Shown here in pieces: positions 19,778 through 29,324 of a DNA stretch of 64,000 nucleotides. The position numbers and the translations under genes are program-made. Below the pieces are notes generated by a model. The model was given only the letters and a program-made list of their open reading frames with translations. It ran no database searches and was not told the origin of the DNA. Source of the DNA: Yersinia aleksiciae (lineage in GTDB: Bacteria; Pseudomonadota; Gammaproteobacteria; Enterobacterales; Enterobacteriaceae); NCBI RefSeq assembly GCF_001047675.1, contig NZ_CP011975.1, positions 1,714,073 to 1,778,072 of the forward strand, read 5' to 3'. How positions within the stretch are numbered: position 1 is the first letter of the stretch; each line of letters starts with the position of its first letter.

Positions 19778-20866
19778 CTATTGCTGGCAATCAGCGATCG
19801 ACGCCAACACCATGTCGTGTGCAATACCGCTACGGATTTCTGACTGACCGATAGCCGTCGGCAGCACCAGACGAAGCTCGCCTGCCAGCACTTTTTTATC
19901 GCGCATCATGTGCGGTAGATAGGACTCTGGTGTCATTTCCTGTGGCCCGCAGACAGGCAGACCGGCACGTAAAAGTAGTTTTTTGATACGCTCAACATCG
20001 CTCGCTGCGAATTGGCCCAATCGACGAGAAGTCTGTGCCGCCATCACCATACCAGCAGCAACAGCTTCACCATGTAGCCAGACGCCATAGCCCATTTCAG
20101 CCTCTATGGCATGACCATAAGTATGACCCAAATTGAGTAAAGCGCGCATTCCGCTCTCTTCGCGTTCATCGGCGGCAACAATATCGGCTTTTAATTCGCA
20201 GCAACGGCGGATGCAGTAAGCTAATGCTGACATATCCAGTGCGAGTAATGCGTCGATATTATCTTCTAACCAATCAAAGAATGCAGCATCAAGAATAATG
20301 CCGTATTTGATCACTTCAGCCAGCCCAGAAGCAAGTTCACGTGGAGGAAGAGTTTTAAGGCAATTAAGGTCAACCACCACCGATGCGGGCTGGTAGAAAG
20401 CACCAATCATGTTCTTGCCCAAGGGGTGATTTACTGCGGTTTTGCCACCGACAGAAGAGTCCACTTGAGAAAGTAAGGTCGTAGGGACTTGAATGAAGCG
20501 GACACCACGTTGATAGCAAGCTGCGGCAAAACCGGTCAGGTCGCCTACTACACCGCCACCTAAGGCGACAAGCGTAGTATCACGACCGTGCGGTTTTTCC
20601 AGAAGGGCAGAAAATACCTGCTCCAAAACGCTCAGAGATTTATACTGCTCGCCATCAGGCAAAATCACCTGATCAACTTTAATGCCGCTTTGTTCCAGCA
20701 CTATCCGGAGTGAGTCCAGATAGAGTGGAGCCAGCGTTTGGTTGGTGACCAGCATAACCTGATCACCCGCCTTTAGCGGCTTAAAAGAAGCCGGATCATT
20801 GAACAATCCAGCAGCAATCGTAATGGGGTAGCTACGCTCCCCTAACGTGACAGTAATCGTCTCCAT
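19778..20866 (-). CDS. aroB: 3-dehydroquinate synthase
   Basis: This 362-residue shikimate-pathway enzyme converts DAHP to 3-dehydroquinate using NAD+ and a divalent metal. Motifs are [49 protein letters not shown] and the metal-site [12 protein letters not shown] and [11 protein letters not shown]. It follows aroK by 56 bases and precedes damX in the normal order. Confidence 0.97.
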   Translation of the reverse strand: METITVTLGERSYPITIAAGLFNDPASFKPLKAGDQVMLVTNQTLAPLYLDSLRIVLEQSGIKVDQVILPDGEQYKSLSVLEQVFSALLEKPHGRDTTLVALGGGVVGDLTGFAAACYQRGVRFIQVPTTLLSQVDSSVGGKTAVNHPLGKNMIGAFYQPASVVVDLNCLKTLPPRELASGLAEVIKYGIILDAAFFDWLEDNIDALLALDMSALAYCIRRCCELKADIVAADEREESGMRALLNLGHTYGHAIEAEMGYGVWLHGEAVAAGMVMAAQTSRRLGQFAASDVERIKKLLLRAGLPVCGPQEMTPESYLPHMMRDKKVLAGELRLVLPTAIGQSEIRSGIAHDMVLASIADCQQ

Positions 20867-20922
20867 GTCGCGCTCAGTAACCTTCTTAACTTACGCCCGT
20901 AGGCATTAGTAAAATGCTAAAA

Positions 20923-21444
20923 TCAGTTACTTTCCAGCATGTTGATAATCTGGTTAGCAACAACTTTCGCGCTTTGATCGTCAGTGCGGATGGTGACATC
21001 TGCAATTTCTTCGTACAACGGATTACGTTCTCTTGCCAGTGCTTCTAACACTTCACGCGGAGGCGAATCAACCTGCAACAACGGACGTTTTTTGTCGCGC
21101 TGTGTACGGGCTAACTGCTTTTCGATTGTGGTTTCCAAGTACACCACAACGCCACGGGCTGACAAACGGTTACGGGTTTCTCTGGATTTAACAGATCCAC
21201 CACCGGTTGCCAGAACAATGCCTTGTTTTTCCGTCAGTTCATTAATAACTTTTTCTTCGCGATCGCGGAAACCTTCTTCGCCTTCCACGTCGAATACCCA
21301 GCCCACGTCAGCTCCGGTACGTCGCTCAATTTCTTGATCGGAGTCGAAGAACTCCATATTGAGTTGCTGAGCTAACTGACGACCAATAGTGCTTTTGCCG
21401 GCACCCATAGGCCCAACCAGAAAGATATTGCGTTTCTCTGCCAT
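20923..21444 (-). CDS. aroK: Shikimate kinase I
   Basis: This is a 173-residue P-loop kinase that phosphorylates shikimate. It has Walker [16 protein letters not shown], the FFDSDQEIE shikimate-binding Asp, the ATGGGSV segment, and the lid RDKKRPLL. It is the first gene of the cluster that ends with trpS and is identical in layout to the E. coli superoperon. Confidence 0.97.
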   Translation of the reverse strand: MAEKRNIFLVGPMGAGKSTIGRQLAQQLNMEFFDSDQEIERRTGADVGWVFDVEGEEGFRDREEKVINELTEKQGIVLATGGGSVKSRETRNRLSARGVVVYLETTIEKQLARTQRDKKRPLLQVDSPPREVLEALARERNPLYEEIADVTIRTDDQSAKVVANQIINMLESN

Positions 21445-21791
21445 GTTTTTGGTATTACTAAGACTATTCGTTAATGATAACCCGCCCCGCCAATCAAATT
21501 AGCGGCGGGACCTAAACTGAAACCTCATGAGCGATAGTGCGAGATCAGACGGAAAATTATCTCAGCACATCTGGTAGTTTGGCAACCGAATAAATCGTTG
21601 TACACGTCGTGGGAGGGAAACCATACGTTTTTATCGGCGTATCAACGTTATTAAAAACCTCGGCGCTCAATTCGGTAACCCTTGTAAGCTAAATCTGACG
21701 CAGCGTCAAATTTAGAAGCCTTCTATCACACAAAAAGTTGTAGAAAGTCACCAAGATTGACCTGTTTTCATAAAACAGCACCTTATTGAGC
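21445..21791. other. Intergenic region between aroK and hofQ
   Basis: No gene is visible in these 347 bases. They should hold the aroK promoter and leader. Two inverted repeats occur: CCCGCC...GGCGGG around 21481-21509, in the aroK leader, and CTGTTTT-CAT-AAAACAG at 21762-21778, close to the hofQ stop codon, which could help end the hof transcript. Confidence 0.45.
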
Positions 21792-23087
21792 TCAAGCACT
21801 GACTAGCCTTGGCGTGATGAAAATCACCAGTTCCCGTCGACTTTGTTGCTGGGCGTCTTGTTTAAACAGTGCCCCCAACCAAGGAATATCGGCCAATATG
21901 GGCACTTTATTTACTGCCTGACTGTTTTTTTGTTGGAAAATGCCCCCCAGCACAATAGTTTCCCCATCATTTACTGTTATTTGGGTTTTTATCTCCTGCT
22001 TATCTATTAGCAAGGCTTCAGTATCGCCACGCTTAATTGTCATTCCAGGCATATTCTGGCTAATTTTCAAGTCTAGAGTAATTTTGCCATTACGCAGTAT
22101 TTTAGGTGTGACTTCCATACCTAATACCGCTTCCTTAAATTCGATAGAAGCCACCTCTTTCTTCCCCCGCGAGACAGTATAAGGAATATCAGAACCTTGC
22201 TTGATACTGGCGGTTTGCTGATGGGAGGCAACCAGACGTGGGCTGGCAATAATATCGACCTGATTTTCTTGCTCTAATGCGCTCAGTTCAAGCTCCAATA
22301 GCCGCCCACCAATACGAGCGACATTAAAGCCTGCGCTGACGGCACTATTTGCCAGCGGTAAATTGACATTGAAACCATTCACTCTCAGCGACGTGGCGGG
22401 TTGCGACTCTCCCATGCCCCAGCGCACGCCCAGCTCCTGCAAATTTTCACGGCTCATGGTCACAATGTGCGCAGCGAGTTGGACTTGCTGTAAGGGGAGA
22501 TCCATCTCTGCCAGCCAGCCTTTCAATATTGCTAATGATGCGGGAGTGTCGCGAATGAGTAATGTATTCGTGCGTTTATCGACCACTACGCTACCCTGCG
22601 GAGAGAGTAGGCTCCCCTCCTCCAAACCGTTCGCCACTTGCTCGGCATCAGCATGCTGTAAAGCCAGTGTCAGATTATTTAGAGAGTCCGGCTCCGTTTT
22701 TTGTTTGGCTCGCTGCTGCCTCTCTTCTATATCCTGCTCAGTGAACACCATCATCACTGCCCCTTCACGCTCTACTTTCAGATTCGCCATGCGCAAAATG
22801 ATAGTCAACGCTTGCTCCCAAGGGACATCAACTAGTCGAAGGCTAATATTGCCACTGACCCCTGCCGCAACCACCAAATTCAATTGCTGATAATCAGCCA
22901 GCGCCTGTAACACAACGGAGACCGGGGCGTCCTGAAACGCCAATGTGACAGGCGGCCCTCCTTTTGTGCCATAGGACACGGTGCTCGTGAGTAATAGGCT
23001 GAGCAGCAGGAGCCTGCGCGCGAAGTTGAGTGTCAGTGTTAGCCAACCTGTTGTTTCAGTTTTGGCTTTAGTTATATCCATATCCAT
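21792..23087 (-). CDS. hofQ: HofQ, secretin-like DNA utilisation protein
   Basis: This 431-residue protein belongs to the PilQ/HofQ secretin family, which forms an outer-membrane pore used in DNA uptake or type IV pilus passage. It has an N-terminal hydrophobic export segment (about 25-42), an AMIN/secretin N0-like domain (VTLAFQDAPVSVVLQALADYQQ), and the C-terminal secretin core ending with VPILADIPWLGALFKQ and ELVIFITPRLV. It is the last gene of hofMNOPQ. In E. coli this locus supports use of DNA as a nutrient; the role here is inferred. Confidence 0.9.
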   Translation of the reverse strand: MDMDITKAKTETTGWLTLTLNFARRLLLLSLLLTSTVSYGTKGGPPVTLAFQDAPVSVVLQALADYQQLNLVVAAGVSGNISLRLVDVPWEQALTIILRMANLKVEREGAVMMVFTEQDIEERQQRAKQKTEPDSLNNLTLALQHADAEQVANGLEEGSLLSPQGSVVVDKRTNTLLIRDTPASLAILKGWLAEMDLPLQQVQLAAHIVTMSRENLQELGVRWGMGESQPATSLRVNGFNVNLPLANSAVSAGFNVARIGGRLLELELSALEQENQVDIIASPRLVASHQQTASIKQGSDIPYTVSRGKKEVASIEFKEAVLGMEVTPKILRNGKITLDLKISQNMPGMTIKRGDTEALLIDKQEIKTQITVNDGETIVLGGIFQQKNSQAVNKVPILADIPWLGALFKQDAQQQSRRELVIFITPRLVSA

Positions 23088-23138
23088 TAGATCAATTCCT
23101 TTTAATACTGGCTATCATCCATCAGAAAAATAGTTAAC

Positions 23139-23510
23139 TCAGCGCATGACCAGCACCACTGGCGCAGAGCCCTCTGCGCATCTCTTATCTGGTCTGACAT
23201 GCTGTAGGCTCATCTGCTGCGCGCTAATCTGGGTAACCTGCCAATTGGGCAGCAGTTGCTGCCCTACCACCAGTCGTTGTCCGCTGCCACCGGGCCACCG
23301 CCCCCAACTGGAGCGGTAATCTGCGCCACTGACAATGCCCTGTAGCTGCCAACTGGCTAGCCGCTCTCGATCGCTGCGACAAGACTCTGCCGAGACTTTT
23401 TGAAAAGGGTTACGCTCCGTCGTAGTCAATACGGGATCAGCATAAACCCTAGGCACCAGTGATGCGGTTATCAGTAGCCCCACGCCCAATCCTTTGCTGC
23501 GATTACTCAT
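23139..23510 (-). CDS. hofP: HofP family protein
   Basis: This is a 123-residue small exported protein in the position of hofP/pilP. It has an N-terminal hydrophobic segment (LGVGLLITASLVPRVYA) and the NPFQKVS and VVGQQLLPNWQVTQIS segments seen in HofP. It probably links the inner-membrane HofN/O proteins with the HofQ secretin. It overlaps hofO by 8 bases. Confidence 0.78.
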   Translation of the reverse strand: MSNRSKGLGVGLLITASLVPRVYADPVLTTTERNPFQKVSAESCRSDRERLASWQLQGIVSGADYRSSWGRWPGGSGQRLVVGQQLLPNWQVTQISAQQMSLQHVRPDKRCAEGSAPVVLVMR

Positions 23511-24066
23511 TGCTGCCCTCCGCGAGGTACTCTTTCAGGCTTATTTTCACCACCAGCACAGCGTTATCACTTTTAATCTCAATCAGTTGGGCCTGAATCG
23601 GGGCGGATATCTCAGATAGTTGGCGAAGTAAGTGAAGCAACCCATAGAAATTGACCCGCAAAGTCGCGTGCCACTGCTGATGTGGCACGGCATCCGGCTC
23701 TGCCTCCACTACCGGTTCAGATTGCCGCTGCCAATGGATAACCTGCCCGCCAAAGGGTGCAATCAATTCACCGACCAGATGGGCCATCGAGCTATTATTT
23801 TGCCGCCATACTGCTTCCTCAGATCTCATCGCCGCGATTTGCTGGCTAATGAGGGAGAGTGCGGGCAGTGTCGCCAAAACCGATTGTTGATGCGCAACTT
23901 GCTGCTGATACTGAATAATTTTATTTTCAGTGAGACTCTGCTGCTGCCATGCAGGGCGCAACAACATGCCATAAGTGGCCGCACCAAGTAGCCCCAGAAC
24001 ACCCCATTGCCATAAGCAGAGCTGCCAGCCCGGCCTATCCAGCCAACGTTGTAATGACTTATCCAT
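23503..24066 (-). CDS. hofO: HofO family protein (PilO-like)
   Basis: This 187-residue bitopic membrane protein is in the pilO position. It has one N-terminal membrane segment (LCLWQWGVLGLLGAATYGMLL), a short coiled-coil-like region (QQQVAHQQSVLATL) and a C-terminal ferredoxin-like half. The start at 24066 (MDKSLQRW) overlaps the hofN stop by 8 bases; the frame extends further upstream only inside hofN. Sequence conservation in this family is low, so the call rests partly on position. Confidence 0.75.
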   Translation of the reverse strand: MDKSLQRWLDRPGWQLCLWQWGVLGLLGAATYGMLLRPAWQQQSLTENKIIQYQQQVAHQQSVLATLPALSLISQQIAAMRSEEAVWRQNNSSMAHLVGELIAPFGGQVIHWQRQSEPVVEAEPDAVPHQQWHATLRVNFYGLLHLLRQLSEISAPIQAQLIEIKSDNAVLVVKISLKEYLAEGSNE

Positions 24067-24607
24067 GGTTCGCCTCCCCACTCTGCCATTTAGCCCAAAC
24101 CGCAAAACGGAAATTACCGTCATCCTGCTGAGCAATCTTTTGTAAGCGCACATTCACGAGTAGCGATTGACGGCCGAGTTGCACTAAAAAGCCGTTAATG
24201 GCGGCATACTCTTGGCTAATCGCCTCGAAAATGACCTTGTCGTCTTGTGGCACTAAGTTGACCAACCAACAGCTATCCGGGATGTGCTGTGCTAGCTGCT
24301 GCAATAATGTGGCGTATCGACGAGCAGATTGATGTGCCTGACGATAGATCAGCAAGCGCTGCTCTGCTTGCTGCAACTGTGTCATGGCGTGCTGCACCTC
24401 TTGGTGATGCTGGCTTAATGCCGCCTGTTGCTGTGTTAACTCAGCCAAACTGCCCCGTTGGCGGGTTTGCACCCCATGGGATTGCATCAACACGATCACC
24501 AGTGCGATGACTAAAAATGAGCACTGGTACAAACTCGTATTGCGCCAAAAACGGTAGCGGGCGAGCAGGCGTTCAGCGCGCCATGATGATAAGTTAACCT
24601 GATACAT
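24059..24607 (-). CDS. hofN: HofN family protein (PilN-like)
   Basis: This is a 182-residue membrane protein with an N-terminal cytoplasmic stretch (MYQVNLSSWRAERLLARYRFW), one membrane helix (about 28-45) and a glutamine-rich coiled coil (LTQQQAALSQHHQEVQHA). The N-terminus is the PilN-type motif that docks to the PilM-like HofM. The start shares one base with the hofM stop (TGATG), which indicates coupling. Confidence 0.8.
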   Translation of the reverse strand: MYQVNLSSWRAERLLARYRFWRNTSLYQCSFLVIALVIVLMQSHGVQTRQRGSLAELTQQQAALSQHHQEVQHAMTQLQQAEQRLLIYRQAHQSARRYATLLQQLAQHIPDSCWLVNLVPQDDKVIFEAISQEYAAINGFLVQLGRQSLLVNVRLQKIAQQDDGNFRFAVWAKWQSGEANHG

Positions 24608-25491
24608 CAATAGTCCGCTGGGCGCAGTGCCAGCCCTCCGGCCAGAATGTAGGCGGCAGGTAAGGACGGGAGTGGCGGTTGATACTGGGTAAATGCCGCG
24701 AAGGGTGACCAATGGAGGGTGTTTTCAGGCGAGGATTCATCCATCGTGCTGCTGTAGTACACCCTCATCGGAACCGCATCCTGTTCGGGATAACGGCTCT
24801 GAAGCTGCGACAGCAATGCCGCTCGCGGGTCGACAGCATTAGGCGAATGGCCTTCAGGTACATCATCATCTGCGTCAATGGCTACCACACCGAACTCAAA
24901 CGGCATCTCGCGGGAAGAGACCCACAGCCACTCATTCGCCAGACGATGGATCAACCAATATTGACCGGATAGCCCTGCCGCTGTGGCCATATAGCGCAAA
25001 GCGCAGGGGGTGATATCAATAATGTGTGATGGCAAACCGGCCTGATGTAAGCAGCTTTGCCATTGCTGAACTTCTGACTGACGGGCAGCAGTAACTAATA
25101 GCTCACTGTCGGATGGCGTTGCGGTGCGATAATCCAGCGCCAACTCCTGGCTGTTTAGCGGAAATGCCCGGCTGGCCGCCGCGTTGATATAGCCTTCACG
25201 TTCTGGCTCACGCAGACGTCGATCTGGTGCGGCCATGGCATGTTGCAATATCCGCTGTGCGGGCAATGCAATACGTAATGAAATATGTCGTGGTAATTGT
25301 TTTCGTAATGATTTGAGTTTGTCGCTAACGATATCCGGCTGTTGTAAAATACCTTCGCGCAACGTGCCAGCAGGTAAGGACTGATACCACCAGTAGCGCA
25401 GTTGCCAGCCATGGCGACGCCTGACAACCGCCAAGGCGCGTATGGCCTCCATTTGAATATCCAGCCCAACCTGCCAATATTGTGTGTACAT
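24607..25491 (-). CDS. hofM: HofM family protein (PilM-like)
   Basis: This 294-residue cytoplasmic actin-fold (PilM-like) protein is the first gene of hofMNOPQ and is divergent from mrcA, as in E. coli. I placed the start at 25491 (MYTQYWQVGLDIQ) because a GGAGG ribosome binding site precedes it; 15 more residues would be possible upstream. The GLDIQMEAIRALAV segment matches the phosphate-1 region of the family. Confidence 0.82.
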   Translation of the reverse strand: MYTQYWQVGLDIQMEAIRALAVVRRRHGWQLRYWWYQSLPAGTLREGILQQPDIVSDKLKSLRKQLPRHISLRIALPAQRILQHAMAAPDRRLREPEREGYINAAASRAFPLNSQELALDYRTATPSDSELLVTAARQSEVQQWQSCLHQAGLPSHIIDITPCALRYMATAAGLSGQYWLIHRLANEWLWVSSREMPFEFGVVAIDADDDVPEGHSPNAVDPRAALLSQLQSRYPEQDAVPMRVYYSSTMDESSPENTLHWSPFAAFTQYQPPLPSLPAAYILAGGLALRPADY

Positions 25492-25610
25492 TTTTGTCGA
25501 CCTCCGTGTCGAGAGAGAATAAAAGAACGTATCCATGTTAAGGGCTTGCCTTTATACTACGGCGCGGTTGTTTATAAACTGCCCAATTGACATTGAATGG
25601 GAAATCTCAG

Positions 25611-28166
25611 GTGAAGTTCGTAAAGTATTTTTTGATCCTTACAGTGTGTTGCATTTTACTGGGAGCAGCCTCGATATTTGGTCTCTACAAATATATTGAG
25701 CCTCAGCTACCCGACGTTGCCACGCTGAAAGATGTCCGGCTGCAAACACCGATGCTGGTGTATAGCGCCGAAGGCGAATTGATCGCCCAATACGGTGAGA
25801 AACGCCGTATCCCGTTGACACTAAAACAGATCCCACCAGAAATGGTGCATGCGTTTATTGCGACGGAAGATAGCCGATTCTATGAGCATCACGGTGTGGA
25901 CCCAGTGGGTATCCTACGTGCCGCCTCAGTTGCCATGGTTTCTGGTCGCGCCTCACAAGGGGCAAGTACCATTACCCAACAATTGGCGCGAAACTTTTTC
26001 TTAAGCCCAGAGCGGACCTTGATGCGTAAAATCAAGGAAGCATTTCTGGCCATTCGTATTGAACAGTTATTGAGCAAAGATGAAATCCTTGAGCTGTATC
26101 TGAACAAGATTTATCTCGGCTACCGTGCCTATGGCGTCGGGGCGGCGGCACAGGTCTATTTCGGTAAAGAGGTCAACGAGTTGACCCTCAGCCAGATGGC
26201 GATGATTGCCGGTTTGCCAAAAGCACCGTCAACCTTCAACCCACTCTACTCACACGATAGAGCGGTCGCGCGCCGCAACGTCGTGCTGTCGCGGATGCTG
26301 GATGAGAAATACATCACCCAAGCGCAGTACGATCAGGCGCGCAGTGAAGATCTGGTTGCCAACTACCATGCGCCGCAAATTGCCTTCTCTGCACCTTATC
26401 TGTCCGAAATGGTGCGGCAGGAGATGATTAAGCGCTATGGCGAGAATGCGTATACCGACGGCTATCAGGTCTATACCACCATCACCAGAAAGCTCCAAAC
26501 AGCAGCGGTTGAGTCCTTGCGCGCCAACGTGTTGGCGTATGACATGCGCCATGGCTATCGCGGCCCGTCCAATGTGTTGTGGAAGGTGGGCGAAGGTGCG
26601 TGGAGCCGTGAACAGATTATTGATTCGCTGAAAACACTGCCGGTCTATGGCCCGCTGCTGCCAGCCGTTGTGACGGAAGCCAATGCGGCACAAGCCACGG
26701 CCATGCTGGCGGATGGCACTAACGTGACCTTACCGATGTCCGGTATGCGTTGGGCGCGTCCGTTTAAGTCGGATAACGCTCAGGGGCCGACACCGAAACA
26801 AGTCACCGATGTGGTACAGCCGGGTCAGCAGATTTGGGTCAGAAAAGTCGAGGATAATTGGTGGCTGGCACAGGTGCCGGACGTCAATTCCGCCTTGGTC
26901 TCTATCGATCCAAACAATGGTGCGATTAAAGCCTTGGTGGGCGGTTTTGACTTTAACCAGAGTAAATTCAACCGTGCCACCCAAGCGCTGCGTCAGGTGG
27001 GTTCGAATATCAAACCTTTCCTGTATACCGCTGCGATGGATAAAGGGCTGACGCTGGCGACTATCCTCAACGACTTGCCCATTACCCGTTGGGATGCCGG
27101 TGCCGGTACTGACTGGCGGCCAAAAAACTCACCGCCAACTTATGATGGCCCAATTCGTTTGCGCCAAGGTCTAGGTCAGTCGAAGAACGTGGTGATGGTG
27201 CGGGCAATGCGCGCGATGGGTGTGGATTACGCCGCTGAATACCTGCAACGCTTTGGCTTCCCAGCACAGAATATCGTGCATTCGGAGTCACTGGCATTGG
27301 GTTCAGCCTCATTCACACCATTGCAGTTAGTCCGCGGCTACGCGGTGCTGTCAAATGGCGGTTATTTGGTTGACCCCTATTTCATCACTAAAATCACTGA
27401 TGATGTCGGTAATGTGCTGTTTGAGGCGAAACCCAAAATTGTCTGCCAAGAGTGCAATTTACCGGTCATTTATGGTGACACTCAGCGCTCGGTGGTGCTG
27501 TCGGACGATAACACCGAAAATGTCGCGACATCACAGACCAACAGTGCCAGCAATGTGCCAATGCCTGAACTGGAACAAGTCACCCCAGCACAGGCCAAGC
27601 TCAATAGTGATGAGCAATATGCGCCACATGTGATCAGTACACCGCTGGCGTTCCTGATTCGTGATGCACTGAACTCCAACATCTTCGGGGAACCGGGCTG
27701 GATGGGAACGGGCTGGCGGGCTGGGCGTGATTTGAAGCGCAAAGATATTGGCGGCAAAACCGGTACCACCAACAACTCGAAAGATGCCTGGTTCTCTGGC
27801 TATGGCCCAGAGACCGTGACTTCGGTCTGGATTGGTTTCGATGATCATCGCCGTGACTTAGGCCGCAGTTCGGCATCTGGCGCAATACCAGACCAGATCG
27901 CCGGTGCTGAAGGTGGGGCGAAGACAGCTCAACCAGCCTGGGATGACTTTATGAAAGTGGCCCTTGAAGGCTTGCCGGAGAAACCCGTCACACCACCGCC
28001 TGGTATCGTCAGTGTGGTGATTGATAAGCAGACCGGTAAGCTCTCTAGTGGTGGGCCAGGTAGCCGCTCAGAGTACTTTATCGAAGGGACACAACCCACC
28101 GAGTATTCGGTGCATGAGGCGGGGACGACACTGATGGATAACGGTCAGACCCACGAGTTGTTCTGA
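25611..28166 (+). CDS. mrcA: Penicillin-binding protein 1A
   Basis: This is an 851-residue bifunctional peptidoglycan synthase. One N-terminal membrane anchor (about residues 6-28) is followed by a GT51 glycosyltransferase domain (ATEDSRFYEHHGVDPVGI; GASTITQQLARNFFL). After an OB-like region comes the transpeptidase with SNIKP (SxxK), SKN (SxN) and GGKTGTTN (KTG). The GTG at 25611 (reading MKFVKYF) gives the family length; the frame is open eight codons further upstream. It diverges from hofM with a shared 119-base promoter region. Confidence 0.96.
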   Translation: MKFVKYFLILTVCCILLGAASIFGLYKYIEPQLPDVATLKDVRLQTPMLVYSAEGELIAQYGEKRRIPLTLKQIPPEMVHAFIATEDSRFYEHHGVDPVGILRAASVAMVSGRASQGASTITQQLARNFFLSPERTLMRKIKEAFLAIRIEQLLSKDEILELYLNKIYLGYRAYGVGAAAQVYFGKEVNELTLSQMAMIAGLPKAPSTFNPLYSHDRAVARRNVVLSRMLDEKYITQAQYDQARSEDLVANYHAPQIAFSAPYLSEMVRQEMIKRYGENAYTDGYQVYTTITRKLQTAAVESLRANVLAYDMRHGYRGPSNVLWKVGEGAWSREQIIDSLKTLPVYGPLLPAVVTEANAAQATAMLADGTNVTLPMSGMRWARPFKSDNAQGPTPKQVTDVVQPGQQIWVRKVEDNWWLAQVPDVNSALVSIDPNNGAIKALVGGFDFNQSKFNRATQALRQVGSNIKPFLYTAAMDKGLTLATILNDLPITRWDAGAGTDWRPKNSPPTYDGPIRLRQGLGQSKNVVMVRAMRAMGVDYAAEYLQRFGFPAQNIVHSESLALGSASFTPLQLVRGYAVLSNGGYLVDPYFITKITDDVGNVLFEAKPKIVCQECNLPVIYGDTQRSVVLSDDNTENVATSQTNSASNVPMPELEQVTPAQAKLNSDEQYAPHVISTPLAFLIRDALNSNIFGEPGWMGTGWRAGRDLKRKDIGGKTGTTNNSKDAWFSGYGPETVTSVWIGFDDHRRDLGRSSASGAIPDQIAGAEGGAKTAQPAWDDFMKVALEGLPEKPVTPPPGIVSVVIDKQTGKLSSGGPGSRSEYFIEGTQPTEYSVHEAGTTLMDNGQTHELF

Positions 28167-28192
28167 CGGAAGAGTCGTGATCGTCACAAATG

Positions 28193-28229
28193 AAAAAGCC
28201 GGGAGATCGCAAGATCATCCCGGCTTTTT
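28193..28229. terminator. Bidirectional rho-independent terminator of mrcA and nudE
   Basis: A perfect 12-bp stem, AAAAAGCCGGGA (28193-28204) with TCCCGGCTTTTT (28218-28229), has A- and T-runs on both sides. It sits between the convergent mrcA and nudE genes and suits both. Confidence 0.92.
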
Positions 28230-28262
28230 ATATGCAGCAACAAATTATTCGAGTGTCACGGA

Positions 28263-28820
28263 TTAAGTGGCGTCAGCGCGATTAAGAAATACCTGCGCTA
28301 AAAACAGCGCACTGACATTACGCGCCTCACAGAAATCAGGTTCGTCGAGCAGCGCCATCATATTGGCAATGGGCCAACGCACTTGTGGCAAAGGCTCCGG
28401 CTCATCACCCTCGAGACTTTGCGGATAGAGACCATGGGCGATCACGATATTCATTTTGCTGGAGAAATAGGACGGTGCCATCGTTAGCTTCGTGAGATAT
28501 TCAAAATGCTCAGCACCAAACCCCACCTCTTCCATCAGCTCACGATTTGCAGCCTCCAGCACCCCCTCTCCTGGGTCAATTAGCCCCTTGGGGAAGCCCA
28601 ACTCATACTCTTCAATACCGACCGCATATTCGCGAATCAGCAACAAATCATCACCGATAATCGGCACAATCATCACCGCTTCACGATTGGATGGGCGCAT
28701 GCGCTCATAAACACGTTGCACGCCATTGCTGAATGCCAAATCTACCGCTTCGACCGTAAACAAGCGGGAGCGGGCAACCGTTTCTATTTTAAGAATTTTA
28801 GGTTTTTGCAGATGTTTCAT
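28263..28820 (-). CDS. nudE: NudE, ADP-compound Nudix hydrolase
   Basis: This 185-residue Nudix enzyme hydrolyses ADP-ribose, NADH and diadenosine polyphosphates. The Nudix box is visible as GLIDPGEGVLEAANRELMEE near residues 96-115. The position between mrcA and the divergent igaA is the conserved enteric one. Confidence 0.94.
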   Translation of the reverse strand: MKHLQKPKILKIETVARSRLFTVEAVDLAFSNGVQRVYERMRPSNREAVMIVPIIGDDLLLIREYAVGIEEYELGFPKGLIDPGEGVLEAANRELMEEVGFGAEHFEYLTKLTMAPSYFSSKMNIVIAHGLYPQSLEGDEPEPLPQVRWPIANMMALLDEPDFCEARNVSALFLAQVFLNRADAT

Positions 28821-29324
28821 GATAGCCCCAAATTAAAAACTCACCGCCGAACGGACTCGCACTGGGATAATCGGGTCTTATTATGGTTAATTAATCAGCC
28901 ATTTTTTGCCCATCGGGATTAACCTGATACTTTGTAATGAAATTTATTAGAACTTGATCACATTGTGCGTTAATGAGAACCTTTATCGCAATGTCAGTTA
29001 GATATAATTTACCTGTTTTTAACATGACGACCAGTTTAGTCAAGATTCAATCGGTGAAATCTCTCGCCCTATCCCCACTCAATGCACGGTAAAAATTGTG
29101 TTTGAAAATAGGATTATGCTGATATTACCGATGTTTTAACCTTGCTATCCTTATCAGTCTACGGGCAGTTTAAGAGCACTGTATTAGTTATTTTAATGAA
29201 TAATAGCGATCGAAATAGCTAGTTCACTGAATAACTCTGCGATCGGCCTCTGCACTGTATTTACGCATTATATGCATTCTTTCATAGAGTTGACGTAAGT
29301 CAGGGGCGCTCGGATGGGGATGGG
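28821..29324. other. Long intergenic region between nudE and igaA
   Basis: These 504 bases hold no ORF or RNA gene that I can support. They lie between divergent genes and are relatively AT-rich, so both promoters should be here. No clear regulator site or strong hairpin was recognised. Confidence 0.5.
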
